Origin: Gnetum montanum
Taxonomy: Eukaryota > Streptophyta > Gnetopsida > Gnetales > Gnetaceae
Length of the DNA stretch: 64,000 nucleotides
Assembly (NCBI GenBank): GCA_015680685.1
Contig: MNCI01011844.1
Span: 1 to 64,000, forward strand
Direction: 5' to 3'
In this document: positions 25,561 through 38,259 of the stretch, piece by piece
How positions within the stretch are numbered: the stretch's first letter is position 1
Layout: each line of letters begins with the position of its first letter
Position numbers and translations under genes: made by a program
The notes under the pieces: generated by a model
Told to the model about the DNA's origin: nothing
The model's database searches: none
Seen by the model: the letters and a program-made list of their open reading frames with translations, nothing else

Positions 25561-26840
25561 AATAGGAGAAAACTCTTGAAATAATAGAGGTTCATAATTA
25601 TGAAGAGGAGAAATCAACTCACCTCGAGGAGGTGAAACCATCCCTACCTTTGTCAATACTAAAATCACTAGATGAAATTAAGTCAAAGATCAACAAGATG
25701 GAGTGGGTACATAAACAATGTGAAGAATATGTAGACGTTATTAGAGGGAGATCCATGCAAGATAACTTTGATAACTAGAACAAACAAAGGATACCAAACC
25801 TAGAAATAGGATACAACACCATTCAATAATTGAAAAGAAAGGCTGAAGAAAATGAGAATAGGGGCTCAACTGCAAATCATAAGTATCAATGTGATGTTTT
25901 CCTATATGATCACCTAAAAAAGCAATGCCCAATCTTGTCACATCTACATGAACATTGGGGAAGAATGTTATATCCATATTTCATACAAAAGTATAGGGTT
26001 GGGTGGATCCCTATCCAACAACTTTATGGGAAATTCCACAACTCATTGTGCTATCCATGGGCAAATTCTTACTAGCCTCAGTATTGTGCTCAATTGTAGT
26101 GGAAAATCTCCCAATCGTGGGGGAGGCCATTGCCAAACTAGCTACACCCTTCGTATCACCCAAAACCAAGTACTTATTATGTTCAACACCCTATTTCTCC
26201 AATATGATCAACATCATCTACTTCACCTCGTCGTTATCACTCTCCCAAGTATCATCAACCCATGTCCTCTCCTGCGATATTACCACCTCATGTTCTTTAC
26301 ACTCCTCCTTACTCTCAATATTCTCATCCTTCACCCCTTCTAGATCGCCACCAATTGTACTAGATTTTTTTTGCACCATAGCACCAACCAATGAACATTA
26401 CTTGTGTTACTACTATTAACATTAGTTGGAATCCTCCACAACATCGGAAGCATCCTTTCTTTAGGCATGACCATAAAAAGAGATAGCACGATTTTGAACC
26501 CACTACATCCTCCAAATTAGCATAATTCCAACATTGTGGTGCACCTTCCTCTTCAAACTTAACACCTCCTATTATGTTATCCAGGTCACCAATTAATAAT
26601 TCAACAACCATTTGGCCCAATGAATATAACAATGTGAGGAGACATATCGATCCTTGCATATCGTCTTATGATCATGGGTGCCATAGTGGGTCAGCGTCTT
26701 ATCACATGACCACATCTTATAATCTACCCCACTATGCCTACTTTAATCTAGTGTGTGGACCCCAATTTGGTACATTCTTTCCACTACACCAAAACATACC
26801 TAGTGGTTTGGATATGATTGGATCCTAATATTTCCAACAT
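25561..26840 (+). pseudogene. Element B gag C-terminal part, proline/tyrosine-rich
   Basis: After an acidic, charged stretch, one frame at about 26200-26345 is rich in proline, tyrosine, serine and histidine (P-P-H-V-L-Y-T-P-P-Y-S-Q-Y). It resembles the low-complexity segment of element A gag (40280-40850), though it lies after the capsid box here and before it in A. Stops and shifts are frequent. No zinc knuckle is seen. Confidence 0.5.
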
Positions 26841-28300
26841 GCATGGATCCTAACATTCCATTTATTCATTCTTGCAATGATCAAAGGTTTAGTCATGAGG
26901 GATATCCCTCATTTTAAAAAGAAAAATTAGTAAATGTTTTTCTTTTTCTTTGATTTTACAATTTTTTGTTTTCTATTTTTTCATTTTCCAATTTATCATT
27001 TTATCTTTTTGTGGGTAATCTCATCTATGAATAAAATACTCATGTAACCAATCATTTGAAGCATTGTTCTATGTTATCAAGTCACAAGTGACTAATTATT
27101 TAGACAGTGAGCCCACAACATCCACCCATCCATTCTATTAATAAGAGGTTCTTTCTTTAGGTATTATCATCAAAGCTTAATGTAACTTTATACTCATTAT
27201 ACCTAAAGTGAAGAGTGATGGACTAAGAGGGAATGGCAAGGGTGTGACATCAAGGAAACTTGTGGATTCTCTTTGGTGACATCTGTATGTGCTATCATGT
27301 AGCTTGGTTGTAGTAATATCCTTGCAGATCTAATGAAAAATAGGAGTAAGAGTTGTAATAAATGTACTTAATAAAGTAACTTAATGCTATTGTTGGTGGT
27401 TCCACTAGAAAGACATGCCTCCATGCCTGAAGGTTGGTGGCTTCTCTAGATCACCTTTGGGAAAGACCAAGTGCAAAAGTGGCTAGAAGAAGAAGAAAGT
27501 AAAGAAGAAAAGAAAGAAGTGAAAAAAAAAGAAAAGCACAAGAAAAACATGATGAAAAAAAATTTAAACCACTCCTCCCTTGTGCAAAATGCTAAGTTAT
27601 TGTACACCTTGCTATCATGATGCTCTTATAATTGTCTATCATTGGGATGAAACAATGTGATGTTACTAATTAGAGGTATGGACTTGGTTTTGATCTTGGA
27701 TCAAAAGCCTAATGGTACTTTAATCATGCACAACACATAGGATTCATTGTGCCTAGAGTAAGTTACCTCATGTCTAATCTTGACAATCACTTCTACAATT
27801 CATCTCATCTCATAATCCAGGTACTTCTAACTTTTGTCTTGTGTGGCATTGATTTCATACCTCATAGTGGTGGTACTTAACATATGTGTGTTTTGTTGCA
27901 TAGGTGCAGGTTGCATTTAACCCTTCTACTGCCTATGAACATTTTAAGATGTGGTTATGCAAGGGCATTATAGGTTGGAACCTACTTTGGGAAGGATCCA
28001 CTTACGTGATTTTTGTAATTTGTACTTGTTGAACACCACCACATCATTTTATACCCTCTAAGTACTCCATTGCCAAATCTATTCTTTCCTTTGTCATCAT
28101 TTTAATCGAATGTTTCTTAGAACCATTACATGTCCTTTTTCCTCATCCTTTTCAAAGAAATTCATTGTATGAATCCACTTCATTACACTTTCAATGCCTC
28201 AATTCCCACTTTCCATTACCCTAGACCTTGCGAATCTACCTCAAATCCTTCAATTTTAGCCCTAAAAACTTGAACAACCATCAATTCTACTAAGTACCCT
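26841..28300. other. Element B spacer, noncoding
   Basis: T-rich and then purine-rich sequence (27480-27560). Two stretches, around 27165-27215 and 27705-27765, look alike (AAGC-TTAATG-TAC, then ATTGTGCCTA/ATTATACCTA and AAGTGAAG/GAGTAAG), suggesting a worn internal duplication. No coding sequence recognised. Confidence 0.45.
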
Positions 28301-28305
28301 ACCTT

Positions 28306-28385
28306 GGCTGGGATGCGATATCAGGTATGTGCTATCGTGTATGTGATATCACATTCATAAGAAGTATATATAGGGGACCCCTGCA
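28306..28385 (+). promoter_or_regulatory. Candidate internal promoter of element B cargo ORF
   Basis: GATATC-type repeats (28319-28351) like those of the LTR U3 are followed by a TATA-like TATATATAGG (28367) and a GGGGACCCC palindrome (28374-28382). The cargo ORF begins about 500 bases further on. It may be a captured LTR piece serving as an internal promoter. Seen: the motifs. Inferred: the function. Confidence 0.5.
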
Positions 28386-28878
28386 TACTACACACGTTAT
28401 TTTCAATAGTTGATGTGAGGGGAGTTGTTCAAATTTTCTTTTATAATTTTTAGAGCTTTGTGAGTCTAAATTCAACTTCCAATATTTTTCTCTTCAACAC
28501 TCCAATTTCTTTTCTAATTGAACCTAATTAAACCCGAAGTGTTCAACTTAGTCATGGAAAGGGGGTACTGTAGAACTAGTGCATATTTTTTTTTGAAATT
28601 TGCTAATCACCCAAAGGATATCATAGGTATAAGTACTATTAGAAATTCAAGAAAACCTAGTTTTCTCCCTTCACCCAAGTCATCTAAGTTATTATATGTG
28701 TCACCTAAATAGATCAAGTTCAACATTAAACTTTTAGGGGAACTTCCTTGAAAAATTTCTAACTCTAGAATCACACTAAGAAAAGAATTAAACATTTATT
28801 AAAGGTAATCAGTAAGGTATAAGATAACTAAATTTATTTAAATAATTTTACTAACAATTAGTCCTTGTGTGATTATAG

Positions 28879-31700
28879 ATGGTCCCTAAAAGAGGATAGT
28901 AGGAAGGACCTTCTCAAGATGCAACTAAACACCTAAGAGGAGGCAGAGCCAAAGACCTCATGTAGAAAATCTAGAGTAGGAGGCACAATCATTCAGCATC
29001 CATAAGGAAACTCCTGTCATTACACAATTTGGCCAAGAAAAAGGTGGAGAGGTCAAGGCACCAGAACAAGGACAACACCTCATGTTGTTCTCAGAATGTG
29101 TTCAAGCCATTCATGAAAAGTTCACATCCTCTGCCATGATTTTGGAACTTAATTTTAGGCCTTTTACTAAATTTTCCCCTGAACCAATCAAGAATCTACT
29201 TAAGGGATCTCCACTATGGCCCATCCTCTTGGAAAGTGGAGAGTGATATATGGGTGAAACATATAAGTTTTGGCACAATGAAGAAGAGGGAACCACCATT
29301 AATATTGGTGGAATTTAAGTAGATTTCTCCACAAAGACCATTATGAAAGTTTTAAATCTTCCAAATAGAGGGTCCAAAGTTGCTTATTTGTCCACTCGCT
29401 CTGATGTAGATGTAAGGAAAGTATGGTTAAAAAGGATGTATGGAAAAGAAGATAAGACATATGGAGGATTAACCCTTGAAGAGAGGATTTACTTTAAAAT
29501 TAGCACCTATCATATTTTCCTAACAAAATGTTTAAACAAAATTTCTACTTATGTGGCAAGAAGAAGTGCAATTTTTATGGGCAAGGTTGATGCCAATTTA
29601 CCTCATCTATATTTAACAGAAATATTAAGATGGCTTGAAGAATGAAAGAAAAGAGTTTGCATTGCACTTTCCATGTCTAATCAAGAAGATATGCTAGCAT
29701 GTTGTAATTCTGGGATATACCAATGATGTCCTTAGAAAATCTTAGAATGCTTCATATGCTAAATTACTTAAGCCTCCAGCACTAAGAAAAGATGTTGGTG
29801 AGACATTCGAGCCTGGACAAGAATAGAGAGTTGGGCTCATTGCACCTCAAATGGCATGGCATAGCCAACTTCCACACACAAATCCTAGCCAACAAGAAGA
29901 ACCAGGGCCTACCATGTAGCTCACAAACTAGTAAGACTAGAAAACACCACAACCATCACAAGATTACCGATCGTGAATGAGCTATCTCAGGGTCATCGCT
30001 GAGATGGTTAGTGGGGGCAGTAGAGACAAGTCTAATCTCTTCAAGATGATTGATGATGTTGTACGACCAATCATCTTAATTGATCCTACAATGGGTGAAG
30101 TCTCAATTCGATTAGGAAGAGGGAAATCACACTCGTCACAACAAATCTCTAGAAATATTACATCATAATTAGAAACTAGTGAAGGTGCCACAGTGGTGGT
30201 CATGTAACACCAGGATGTAGCTAGGGTAGCAGAGGTGGTCACAGACTACATCAAAAAATATTATAACATTTTTTTGTGCCACCAATAGATCTAATTAGAG
30301 CAAGAGATGCTTAATTCTTAACTAGTCCCTTGATGACTCCTACTATGCATGAGGATGTTCTTGATCATTTATTGCAGACAGGGCAAGTAATAACTTCTCT
30401 ATTTGACATTCCCAATAATGTCACTATAGTATAGTCAAGCCTCATCACCACTAAAGAGAAGCTAATCATGGATGAGGTTAGAGTGAAACATGCAGAAGAG
30501 GAGTTGTAGGGACTCCAAGAAATGTTTGTTGTCTTATAAGCTGAACAGTGGTATCCATCCCAATTTGTTGCAATCGATCAGTTAGAATCCTTTAGAGCAG
30601 AGAAACTGAATGAATTGTTCATGGAGAATAAAAGGGTGGTGATGGAAAAAGAGAAGGCTAATTTAGATGCATTAGTAGTAGAAGCAAAAGCATATGCCCA
30701 TGTCAAATCCCTCAATGCCTTACAAGAGGAGAATAAACAACTTATTGCTAAGAACCTATGGTTGACTACCATTAAAAAACAAAAAAATGTTCTTGAGGAA
30801 ATCCGTCAATAAATGATAGAATAATTAATAAGAGTCAACCAAGATATAAGTTACTTCACTAGAGAAAACAAAACCCTCTCAATGAAGGAGGTATGCACCA
30901 TCCAATATAAGATAGCTATTGAAATAACCGCATGGCAAAATGAGGCTAAGAAGCATGAAAGATTAAAGAAGCACTTTTGCAAGCAGGTGGTCATGTACAA
31001 GGAAATCATTAAGAAGAAACTTTGAATGAAAAAAGTACATATCAACTCCCTCAGTGCTCAAAACACTGATTGGTAGGCCATTCTAGATACTTATGCCCTT
31101 GTCCATCAGGCAGGCTTAAAAAGTTGAGACCTACAAATTCAAGATCTCATAGAATACATGCAGTTGGCAAATCTACAATATGCCAACTTAGTCATGGTAA
31201 TAGCAGGATTCCCATGGAATGAGCTCAAGAAGCAAGTAGCGACCACTTACGCAAGATATGAAGCTAAGTTTGCTAAACATAAGAAAACATTGTAGAGATT
31301 AGAGGTTGCAAATTATGAATTGGAGGTGGTAAAGGCCAACTACCAAAGTCAAAAAGATGTAGCAGTAAATTTTTCTTGATAGATTACAAATTAATAGGAA
31401 CTCACAGACAAAGCTATAGCCTATGAAAAGGAAAAATGGCTATTTGTAGCATGGTATGTCAAGGCCAATCAATGTTCTCATAGTTGTCGTGTCCATGGGA
31501 GTTGTCGACTCCATCAAACATTGGAACATTAACATGGATGACTCATGATCGTCAGACAAAAAGGAGAAAATTCAAGCACTTTTCCGAAAGTATCAATTTT
31601 AGAAGCTTGAAGCACAGGACAAAGGAAAGGTGCCCATGGATGAGCCACCACCACCAAGAATCACATGAGTTCCACAAGTTTTGTATTTTGTGCTGGCATT
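28879..31700 (+). pseudogene. Element B sense-strand cargo ORF with coiled coil
   Basis: A long, stop-interrupted reading starts at the ATG at 28879 (M-V-P-K-R-G). The middle (29300-29645) is the best preserved: a 100-codon open frame preceded in frame by V-D-F-S, then M-K-V-L-N-L-P-N and a basic stretch. From 30530 to 31380 the frame is rich in E, K, L and A with heptad spacing (E-E-N-K-Q-L, E-K-E-K-A-N-L), which predicts a coiled coil. A final part near 31540-31640 is acidic, then proline-rich (M-D-E-P-P-P-P). I do not recognise the family. A domain followed by a coiled coil and an acidic tail recalls the antisense gene of element A. One idea to test is the plant transposon-associated domain PF20167. 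Confidence 0.5.
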
Positions 31701-31840
31701 CCAATTTTATTTTATTTTTCCACACTGTGGCATGAAAAAATCCATGGTCTATCAATAATTCCATACCTATCCATTATTTGTAAGAAAATGAACTTGTTCC
31801 TCATTTTGTTTGACTTAAGGATGAGTTTTTATTTAGTCGT

Positions 31841-31847
31841 GGGGGTA
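31841..31847 (+). other. Element B polypurine tract
   Basis: GGGGGTA lies directly before the TG of the right LTR, at the place where plus-strand DNA synthesis is primed in LTR retrotransposons. Confidence 0.6.
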
Positions 31848-32621
31848 TGATGAGTTATGGTTTGCCATGCCCTGATATCAGGTATGTGATATTAGGTATG
31901 CAATATCGTAGGCTTGGAAATGATGTTAGATATCTGGTATCATTGTTCCCATGTTATCCTATTAATACAACATTGAGGTGCATGGTAGATGAAGTTTTGG
32001 AAGGGGAGTCTTTAGTTAGTTTTTAGTTTTCAGTTCTTATAATCAGTTTTAGTGTTCTTTCCAAGTGCATGCCCACAATGTGATGCTTGTAATTGTATGG
32101 AACCTTTATTCAAGTATGATGTACTTGGACATGCACATGATTGGAAATAAAGATTGAGATTACTCCATCATTGTATCATTTACTTAGCTTTTAATTATTT
32201 TAATTGTTGGTTTTTTATTTTTTTTACTTAGTTAATATTTTTTTTATCATCATTTACTATTCCTGTTATTAATGTGAAGTGATTATGCCTTAATCATGAA
32301 CATTTAAGTGTAATTATGTGGTAACCCAGCAGTGTATCGAGTCGTGCTTCGAGTGATGTGCACTTGGTAATCCAAAACGTAGTACATGAAGTTCAAGATG
32401 TGTATAGATGATTAGGGATGGATGCTCATTGCACTTAGGATAGCTTAGATCTTACTTCCTATTGTCCATTAGCTTAATTAAGTTATCTGTTATTGTCTTT
32501 AGAAGTAGCATAGTAGTAGGGATCACATCATACACCTCACTTTGGACTAAAACATACATGAAAAAGTAAATACTAGTCTAAGTTAAAAGACAACAAACTA
32601 CGATCAATGTATAACTATCTA
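31848..32621 (+). repeat. Element B 3' LTR
   Basis: Starts TGATGAGTTATGG, has the short GATATC array, an AATAAAG signal (32146), and ends TCTA where similarity to the left LTR stops. No in-frame coding sequence. Confidence 0.8.
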
Positions 32622-33391
32622 CCAAAGAATTAATATGGCTTCTACAGTTAAATAAAAGCCACCATCTACCAAAGAAACTCATAAAAGTCATGATGAAGAA
32701 GATTGAAGTGTGCCCATGCAAACTAGAATTTCCTATATTCATACAAATCCATACTATCCTAATTTCACATTTTTCTTCCACCAAGATGAATAGTTAAGGA
32801 AGAGAGATTTGTAGGGCAACATTGTTTTTCCTTCTAAATGTTCGACATTAGCCATGTTGCAAGCAATCTTAATGAGGTTAAATCTTAGCCATGCACAAGA
32901 AAGATATCATATTGTTAAATACATGGCTGGGTCACATCAACCTACAAAAGCATAAGTGAAAAAGGATGCTGCCATGGAGATAATAAATTAGCATAAAAAA
33001 GGAAATAAAGTGTCTCACACTATTTTCCTAGAAGAAACAAATGATGATATGTTCATGATGGAAGAAATCTACTAAACTAATGAATCTCACTCACAAAGAT
33101 CAACCATTTGTCTAGAGCAACTTTTCAACATACAACTGCATTGAGTGCTTACAAAAACACCTAAAAGAAATATGGAATACTTCAAACTTAGGTAGAGATC
33201 AAGGTCTAAAACTTCTACAAAACCAAAAGAAAATGAATCACAGAGTCATAGAAGGAAAACTAGCTAGCACCATTCTCCAACTACTTTCTCTTCTTCCTCC
33301 CATTCATTTTTATAATCTAATAAGAGTAAATGAAGACCAAAAGACTATGATAGGGAAAGACAAAGAGACCATGAGAGACATGTACACCTAT
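32622..33391 (+). other. Coding-like relic, not recognised
   Basis: The plus-strand frames hold alternating charged and hydrophobic text with a basic, serine-rich part (33200-33340) such as retroelement gag tails have. No motif fixes a family. It ends at the first family C LTR. Confidence 0.3.
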
Positions 33392-34400
33392 TGGTGACTA
33401 TTTGGGACCACCAATGACTTCCTCTAATCTCATAATTGGGACCATAGGAAATGAAGTTGTTCCTTCAAACTTGAGCTTAGGTGCTTCTTGGGCTCTGGCA
33501 ATACCAAGGCCCAGATACCTCCAAATAAGATTAGTGGCCATAGAGCAAACTAAGTGTACATGTGTGTTTGTTGTTATGATTATTGAAATCGTTGGGTTTG
33601 GGTATGAAACTATAACTAACTATTGTAAAAGAAATTTAGATAACCTTATTGAAAACTGTGAGTCATTAAAGATTCCTATTTTGTCAAATCACTAAGTCTA
33701 TACAGTCCCTATAATATGTTGTTTCAAATAAATAAAATTTGACCAAAATTCTTAAGTACAATTATGCAAAAATCTACTCTTAATTTCCCCTAGAGAGAAA
33801 AATCCAGTAGAAAACTAGAAATAGAGAAAGATTCAATGGATTTTAAAAGAAAAAACGTAGATTTTTTTGAAATCCCATATATTTAAGTGAGATACATTGA
33901 ACATGAGGAAACAATTCGAAATAAAGCTATTCTAATTCAATCTAAAATATCACAGATAGTCCAAATCGTTTGAGACCAACAAGCAATTTCATAAAAGGCA
34001 CTCTTATTAAACTACCAAAATGCTTTGTAAATAACAAAGTACAAGCTTTGATTTGGCTAGGTAATAATTGTCAAGAATTTAAAAAATAGAGTTATTAGAA
34101 AAATTTGACAATTTCAAGATTGAAATATCAATGTAATAAACTTAAAAAAAATAAAGCTATTTCAAGTCAGCTCAAAGTATTAAAGATTTTCTTAACCCTG
34201 TAGACCCAAATAGGCAATTTCATTAAGACAACACTATTAATTACTCAAGATTCTTTTCAATGATAACATAAGCTCTTTTACAAAAACCAAATAGAAGTCT
34301 AGAATTGTGCAAAAATAGAGCTATAAGAGCAGTCAGAAAATCCAAAAATTAAATGCTAAGCACAATAATATTTAAACCATTAGCTAACCAACTAAGACAA
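33392..34400 (-). repeat. Family C LTR copy 1 (worn)
   Basis: Aligns over much of its length with 35040-36000 and 61790-62700, sharing GATTCCTATTTTGT, AACAAATAAAAT-like and AGATTCAATG blocks. Minus orientation is inferred from copy 2. Its far end is lost in diverged sequence near 34400; 34401-34987 holds nothing else I recognise apart from a short CATC repeat at 34634. Confidence 0.65.
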
Positions 34401-34987
34401 AATGAGAAAAAAATATGGAGCCCACTTGGAAAGTGGGGCTACACTGCTAAGGGAAAAACCAATTTTTGAAAAAATTCAAGTTCAAGATGGACCCCACTAG
34501 GCACCTATGTAGTAAGCCAATGGATACCCTAACATACTTGGATTTTCAACTTCCCATGGTTACTACGATGGCATTCAAGCATCTAGAAGCCTTGAAATGG
34601 ATTTAAACATCCAAATATTTTCTAAACCCATCTTGCATCCATCCATCCATGTCATGAAACCTTATACCCAAAATGGAAAACTAGGTGTTGACATTGATGA
34701 AAATTGGACAATGAGAAATGCCAAAACCCATACCATAACTTACCCTTTTGGGTAACTATGCTTACCAGTAGCTTAACTACATTGACTAACATAGTCATAA
34801 GTGTAATGAAAGAAAACACCATCAACCAAACTCACAATTAACTTCAAAATTGTAAAACCATGCATCAAACCCTAACGAGAACCTTCAACAACTCTAGAAT
34901 TACTTGGATCCTATAAAAAATTAGCAAAATCCAATTTTCATTCATGGGCTAAATTGGGAGAGCTCTGAAATATGTTGACTAGTTATT

Positions 34988-36350
34988 AGTGAGCATTTCA
35001 GATTTGATTGCCAATGGGTAAGAATGGCCTCTAGGCCTCATGACTAGGGGATCATAGGATCAAAGGTGTTCTTCCAATAGGATTTAAGTGCTTGTTGATC
35101 TCTAACAACATCAAGGACAAGATATCTTCCAATAAACTTAGTAGTTATGAAATGTACTAGATGTGAGTATGTGTTTTCTATTACAAGTGTTGAAATGGTT
35201 GGGTGATGTATAAAACTATAATCAGCTATCATAAAAGAGATTTAACTAACTTTGTCAAATACTATGAGTTGTTGGAGATTCCTATTTTGTTGAATCACTT
35301 AGTCTATATGGTCTTTATAATACCTACTTGTAACAAATAAAATTTTAGAAAAACATTTGAGCATAATTTCGCCAATCTACTCCTAATTTTCCCTAAAGAA
35401 AATGTTTCACAGGAAAACTAAAATAGAGCAAGATTCAAAGGACTTAGAAAAAGAAAGAAAAGAAATTTTATTTATGTGGAATTTCAAATATTTAAGTAGG
35501 ATAAATTGACACAAGGAAACAGTTCACAGTAAAGCTATTCCTAATTGAATAACTACCAATTGTCCAAACTTTTAGAGCTCAATAAGCAATTTCATAAAGA
35601 TGATCTTTTTCTACTACCAAAAATTGTTGTGTAAACCACAACGTATGAGTCCCTATTTTGGCTAGTTAATATATGTCAAAGATTCAATTAAACAAAGCTT
35701 TCAAAAATTTTGACAATTTTTTTATTAAATCCCAAGGCAATAAACTTTAAAAATAAAGTAGCTATTTCCGTCCCATCAAAAGACCAAAGACTTTCCTAGA
35801 TCCTCTATGCTCAAAACAAGAAATTTCATTACGACACTACTATTAAATTGCTCCTTAGGCTTCCAAAAACATGAAATCTTCTATGGAAAATCTTAATAAG
35901 AGTCTAATATTGTGCAAAAATAGAGCTATTAATAACACCTAGGACAAAATCCAAAACTAAATGCTAAGCATGATAATATATAAACCACTAGCTAAGAAAC
36001 CAAAACAAAATGGGAAGAAATGAACTCATAGGATTAAAACAAAGTAGCATAATTGATGTCTTTAGCAAGCCATCTTATAAGAATTTTTCAAATTTCTTTT
36101 TATTGATCTCCCACCCCCACACTCTACCCTTGAATCTCTATTTATAGTAGCCTTAGGGTAGTTATAATTATCATGAAAGATTGAGATGGGTTAGAAATAT
36201 CTAGGGGATTAAATTATAATAACATCTTAGGAAGTTTTAACTTTCATAGAATTTATGATAAATTTGAGAAATATATGCCATGGTTGAAAAGTGTCTTCTT
36301 AATAATGAAAAGATTAAATATCATAAAGTTTTTAGTTATAACCAACATAG
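34988..36350 (-). repeat. Family C LTR copy 2, probable 3' LTR of element C
   Basis: Matches 61740-63070 throughout. On the minus strand a TATA box (CTACTATAAATAG, about 36150-36138) and downstream AATAAAAAG give the orientation. The matching position, same strand as element C, and lack of any other left end make this its likely 3' LTR, 1.9 kb from the point where element A broke in. Similarity ends near 36350. Confidence 0.7.
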
Positions 36351-38149
36351 GAAGTTACAACTTCCATAGGAATATAACCAATGTCCTTTTTGTATAGGAT
36401 ATTATACAAATGTCCTATAAACCTCTTAAAAATATCCCCTTTTACAAAGTGAATGTTAAAGTAAAAGAACATGTTTAATAATTTTATCAAAATTAACAAT
36501 TTTGTAGCCATGTTATATACTAACAATTAATGGCACATATACTTTTAAAACCCAAACTACTAATGCATTCCTGTGAATATCATTGGAACCCTTTCTAACT
36601 CACACCACCTCTTGTGCCTATAGTTTTGGCTTATTGCTACTGTTACTAGATGCCATGGAGTCCTTGGTCATCGATGTGAGGAAGAGTGATGAACGAAAGG
36701 TTGATGCAATTCCCATTTCAGTGTTGCTGATATTGCTATTATTTTGTCAAATCACCACATGTTGTCATTCGTAACCTTGTTTCCACACTTGTCATCTGTA
36801 CATGTCCTACCACTAATTGCCCAATTTTCATGCATGTACCCTTTTTTGCTTACCATTATTTTTGAATGTCTCCAAATCTGACTCAACCATTATTCTAGTT
36901 GCAACCACCATAGTGTCAAAGGAAAAAAACATGGTTTAGGGCTCTGGTTCTATGAGAATTTCTTTCTTTGATGTTGCATGTGTTGTGTGGGATAAGAAGG
37001 ATGCCAATGGCAATGCTAGTGTGGTGATCATGGCATCGAAGACAATCATTATTTTGATGGATCATGGCATCACATTTTCCAATTGAGACATTCTCTATAT
37101 CATTGTGCGCTGAACGAGACATTCTCATGAGGAAAGGCTCCATGATGATGCCATCATGGTTTTATTATTTTTTGACATAATATTATCAAGAATTTTTAAT
37201 GGAATGTAAGGATGCTTATTTTTAATAAGATTTTAGTTCTAAACTAATTTAGTTATTAATTCAATTACTTTATGGAAATGTCAATGGACATTTCTGAAGC
37301 TTCTCCTCTACTTTTGAAGATTTTAATGTTGTAACCTATTTGGTTAATCTTTGCCCCATATCTACTATACATTATTTTTCTTATTGGTAGAAACAATACT
37401 TTTAATGATGTCATAGTTTAATTGAATTAGAAAAATAAAAACTATATTAGTTTGTGCCCTGGTTTATCTAAAAAATTTTGGTTATTTAGATTGTAAGGAT
37501 GCAAATGTTGTAGGCCCTTGATTTCACTATTAACCTTTGAAACAAAACATCCCTAAATTACTATGCATTTTACCATATAAATTATTTTTCTTCATTAGGA
37601 GGAAACATCCTTAGATTTCTACCATCACAACAATGTCAACCATTTCTTCCTCAGTGCTCTTCCTTCCTCTAGTTTTATCAATATCATAGTTCAGTATTCA
37701 TGATGTAGGAATTATCCGCTTACATTTGAATTTATCACATCTTACAATTATAAGTTTATGCACAAATAATGCTTTACTACTTTTGTGCATACTACCATGC
37801 CACTTTTAGGATTTTATCTTTATTCTCTTGAATTACTACTTCATAGAATGATATCACGTGACAACATTTCTTACCCCCTCTTTGCACATTAGCTAAGAAA
37901 CATAAAATTTATTAAAAATATTTATACATAGAAATAAAAATATTTTTTGAGGAAAAATTTCACCAAACTTAAGGTTTGATGAAATAAAAACCTCATTCCT
38001 AATAAGACATAGAAAATTGTACAAACACATTTTTACACAAACTATTTTATGGGTGGAAAGAGAATAGTTAGAGTAACTCCCTTAGGAATTCTCATACTTA
38101 GAATCCTTTCATATGTTATCTCCATTGTGATGAATGCTTTTCTTTCCTC
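36351..38149 (-). other. Element C 3' internal region, unresolved
   Basis: Lies between the extra ORF of C and its left LTR. A 75-codon minus-strand ORF (37143-36916) and scattered open stretches exist, but no motif is recognised. The sequence is AT-rich with T-runs. Confidence 0.4.
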
Positions 38150-38259
38150 TTATTTCCTAGTTGAAGCCTCAACTTGATTCTCTTCAACCTTATCTTCAAC
38201 AACTATTTTTTGTCTCCTTTGAATCCATCTCTTTAGTTGTTGATTTATGAGGTTCTTCC
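38150..38259 (-). pseudogene. C-terminal part of element C extra ORF
   Basis: If element A and one copy of its CTTCC duplication are taken out, the minus-strand ORF at 55481-55152 continues here in frame for 34 codons to a TAA at 38152-38150. The added part is basic, then acidic (R-W-I-Q-R-R-Q, then V-E-D-K-V-E-E). The in-frame passage is direct support that this flank and the one at 55152 were once joined. Confidence 0.75.
38255..38259. repeat. Target-site duplication, left copy
   Basis: CTTCC directly before the left LTR, identical to 55152-55156. Five bases is the usual length for Ty3/gypsy insertion. Confidence 0.9.

Larger units (their letters stand above)
22836..32621 (+). mobile_element. 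Element B: non-autonomous LTR retrotransposon with cargo ORF
   Basis: Two direct repeats, 22836-24232 (containing a 740-N gap) and 31848-32621, begin with the same TGATGAGT and end with the same TCTA. The inside (24233-31847) encodes gag at 24957-26830 but no protease, reverse transcriptase or integrase that I can find. Instead, a coiled-coil ORF fills 28879-31700. A G-rich polypurine tract (GTGGGGGTA) directly precedes the right LTR. The 5 bases before the left LTR (GACTT) do not match those after the right one (CCAAA), so the ends may come from recombination or the right end may be trimmed. It probably depended on enzymes from related Tat-like elements; that is inference. Confidence 0.75.

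Noticed and set aside
36583-37143. Two facing ORFs both starting M-E-P-F-L
   Set aside because: Similarity ends after five residues and one uses a TTG start; likely chance.
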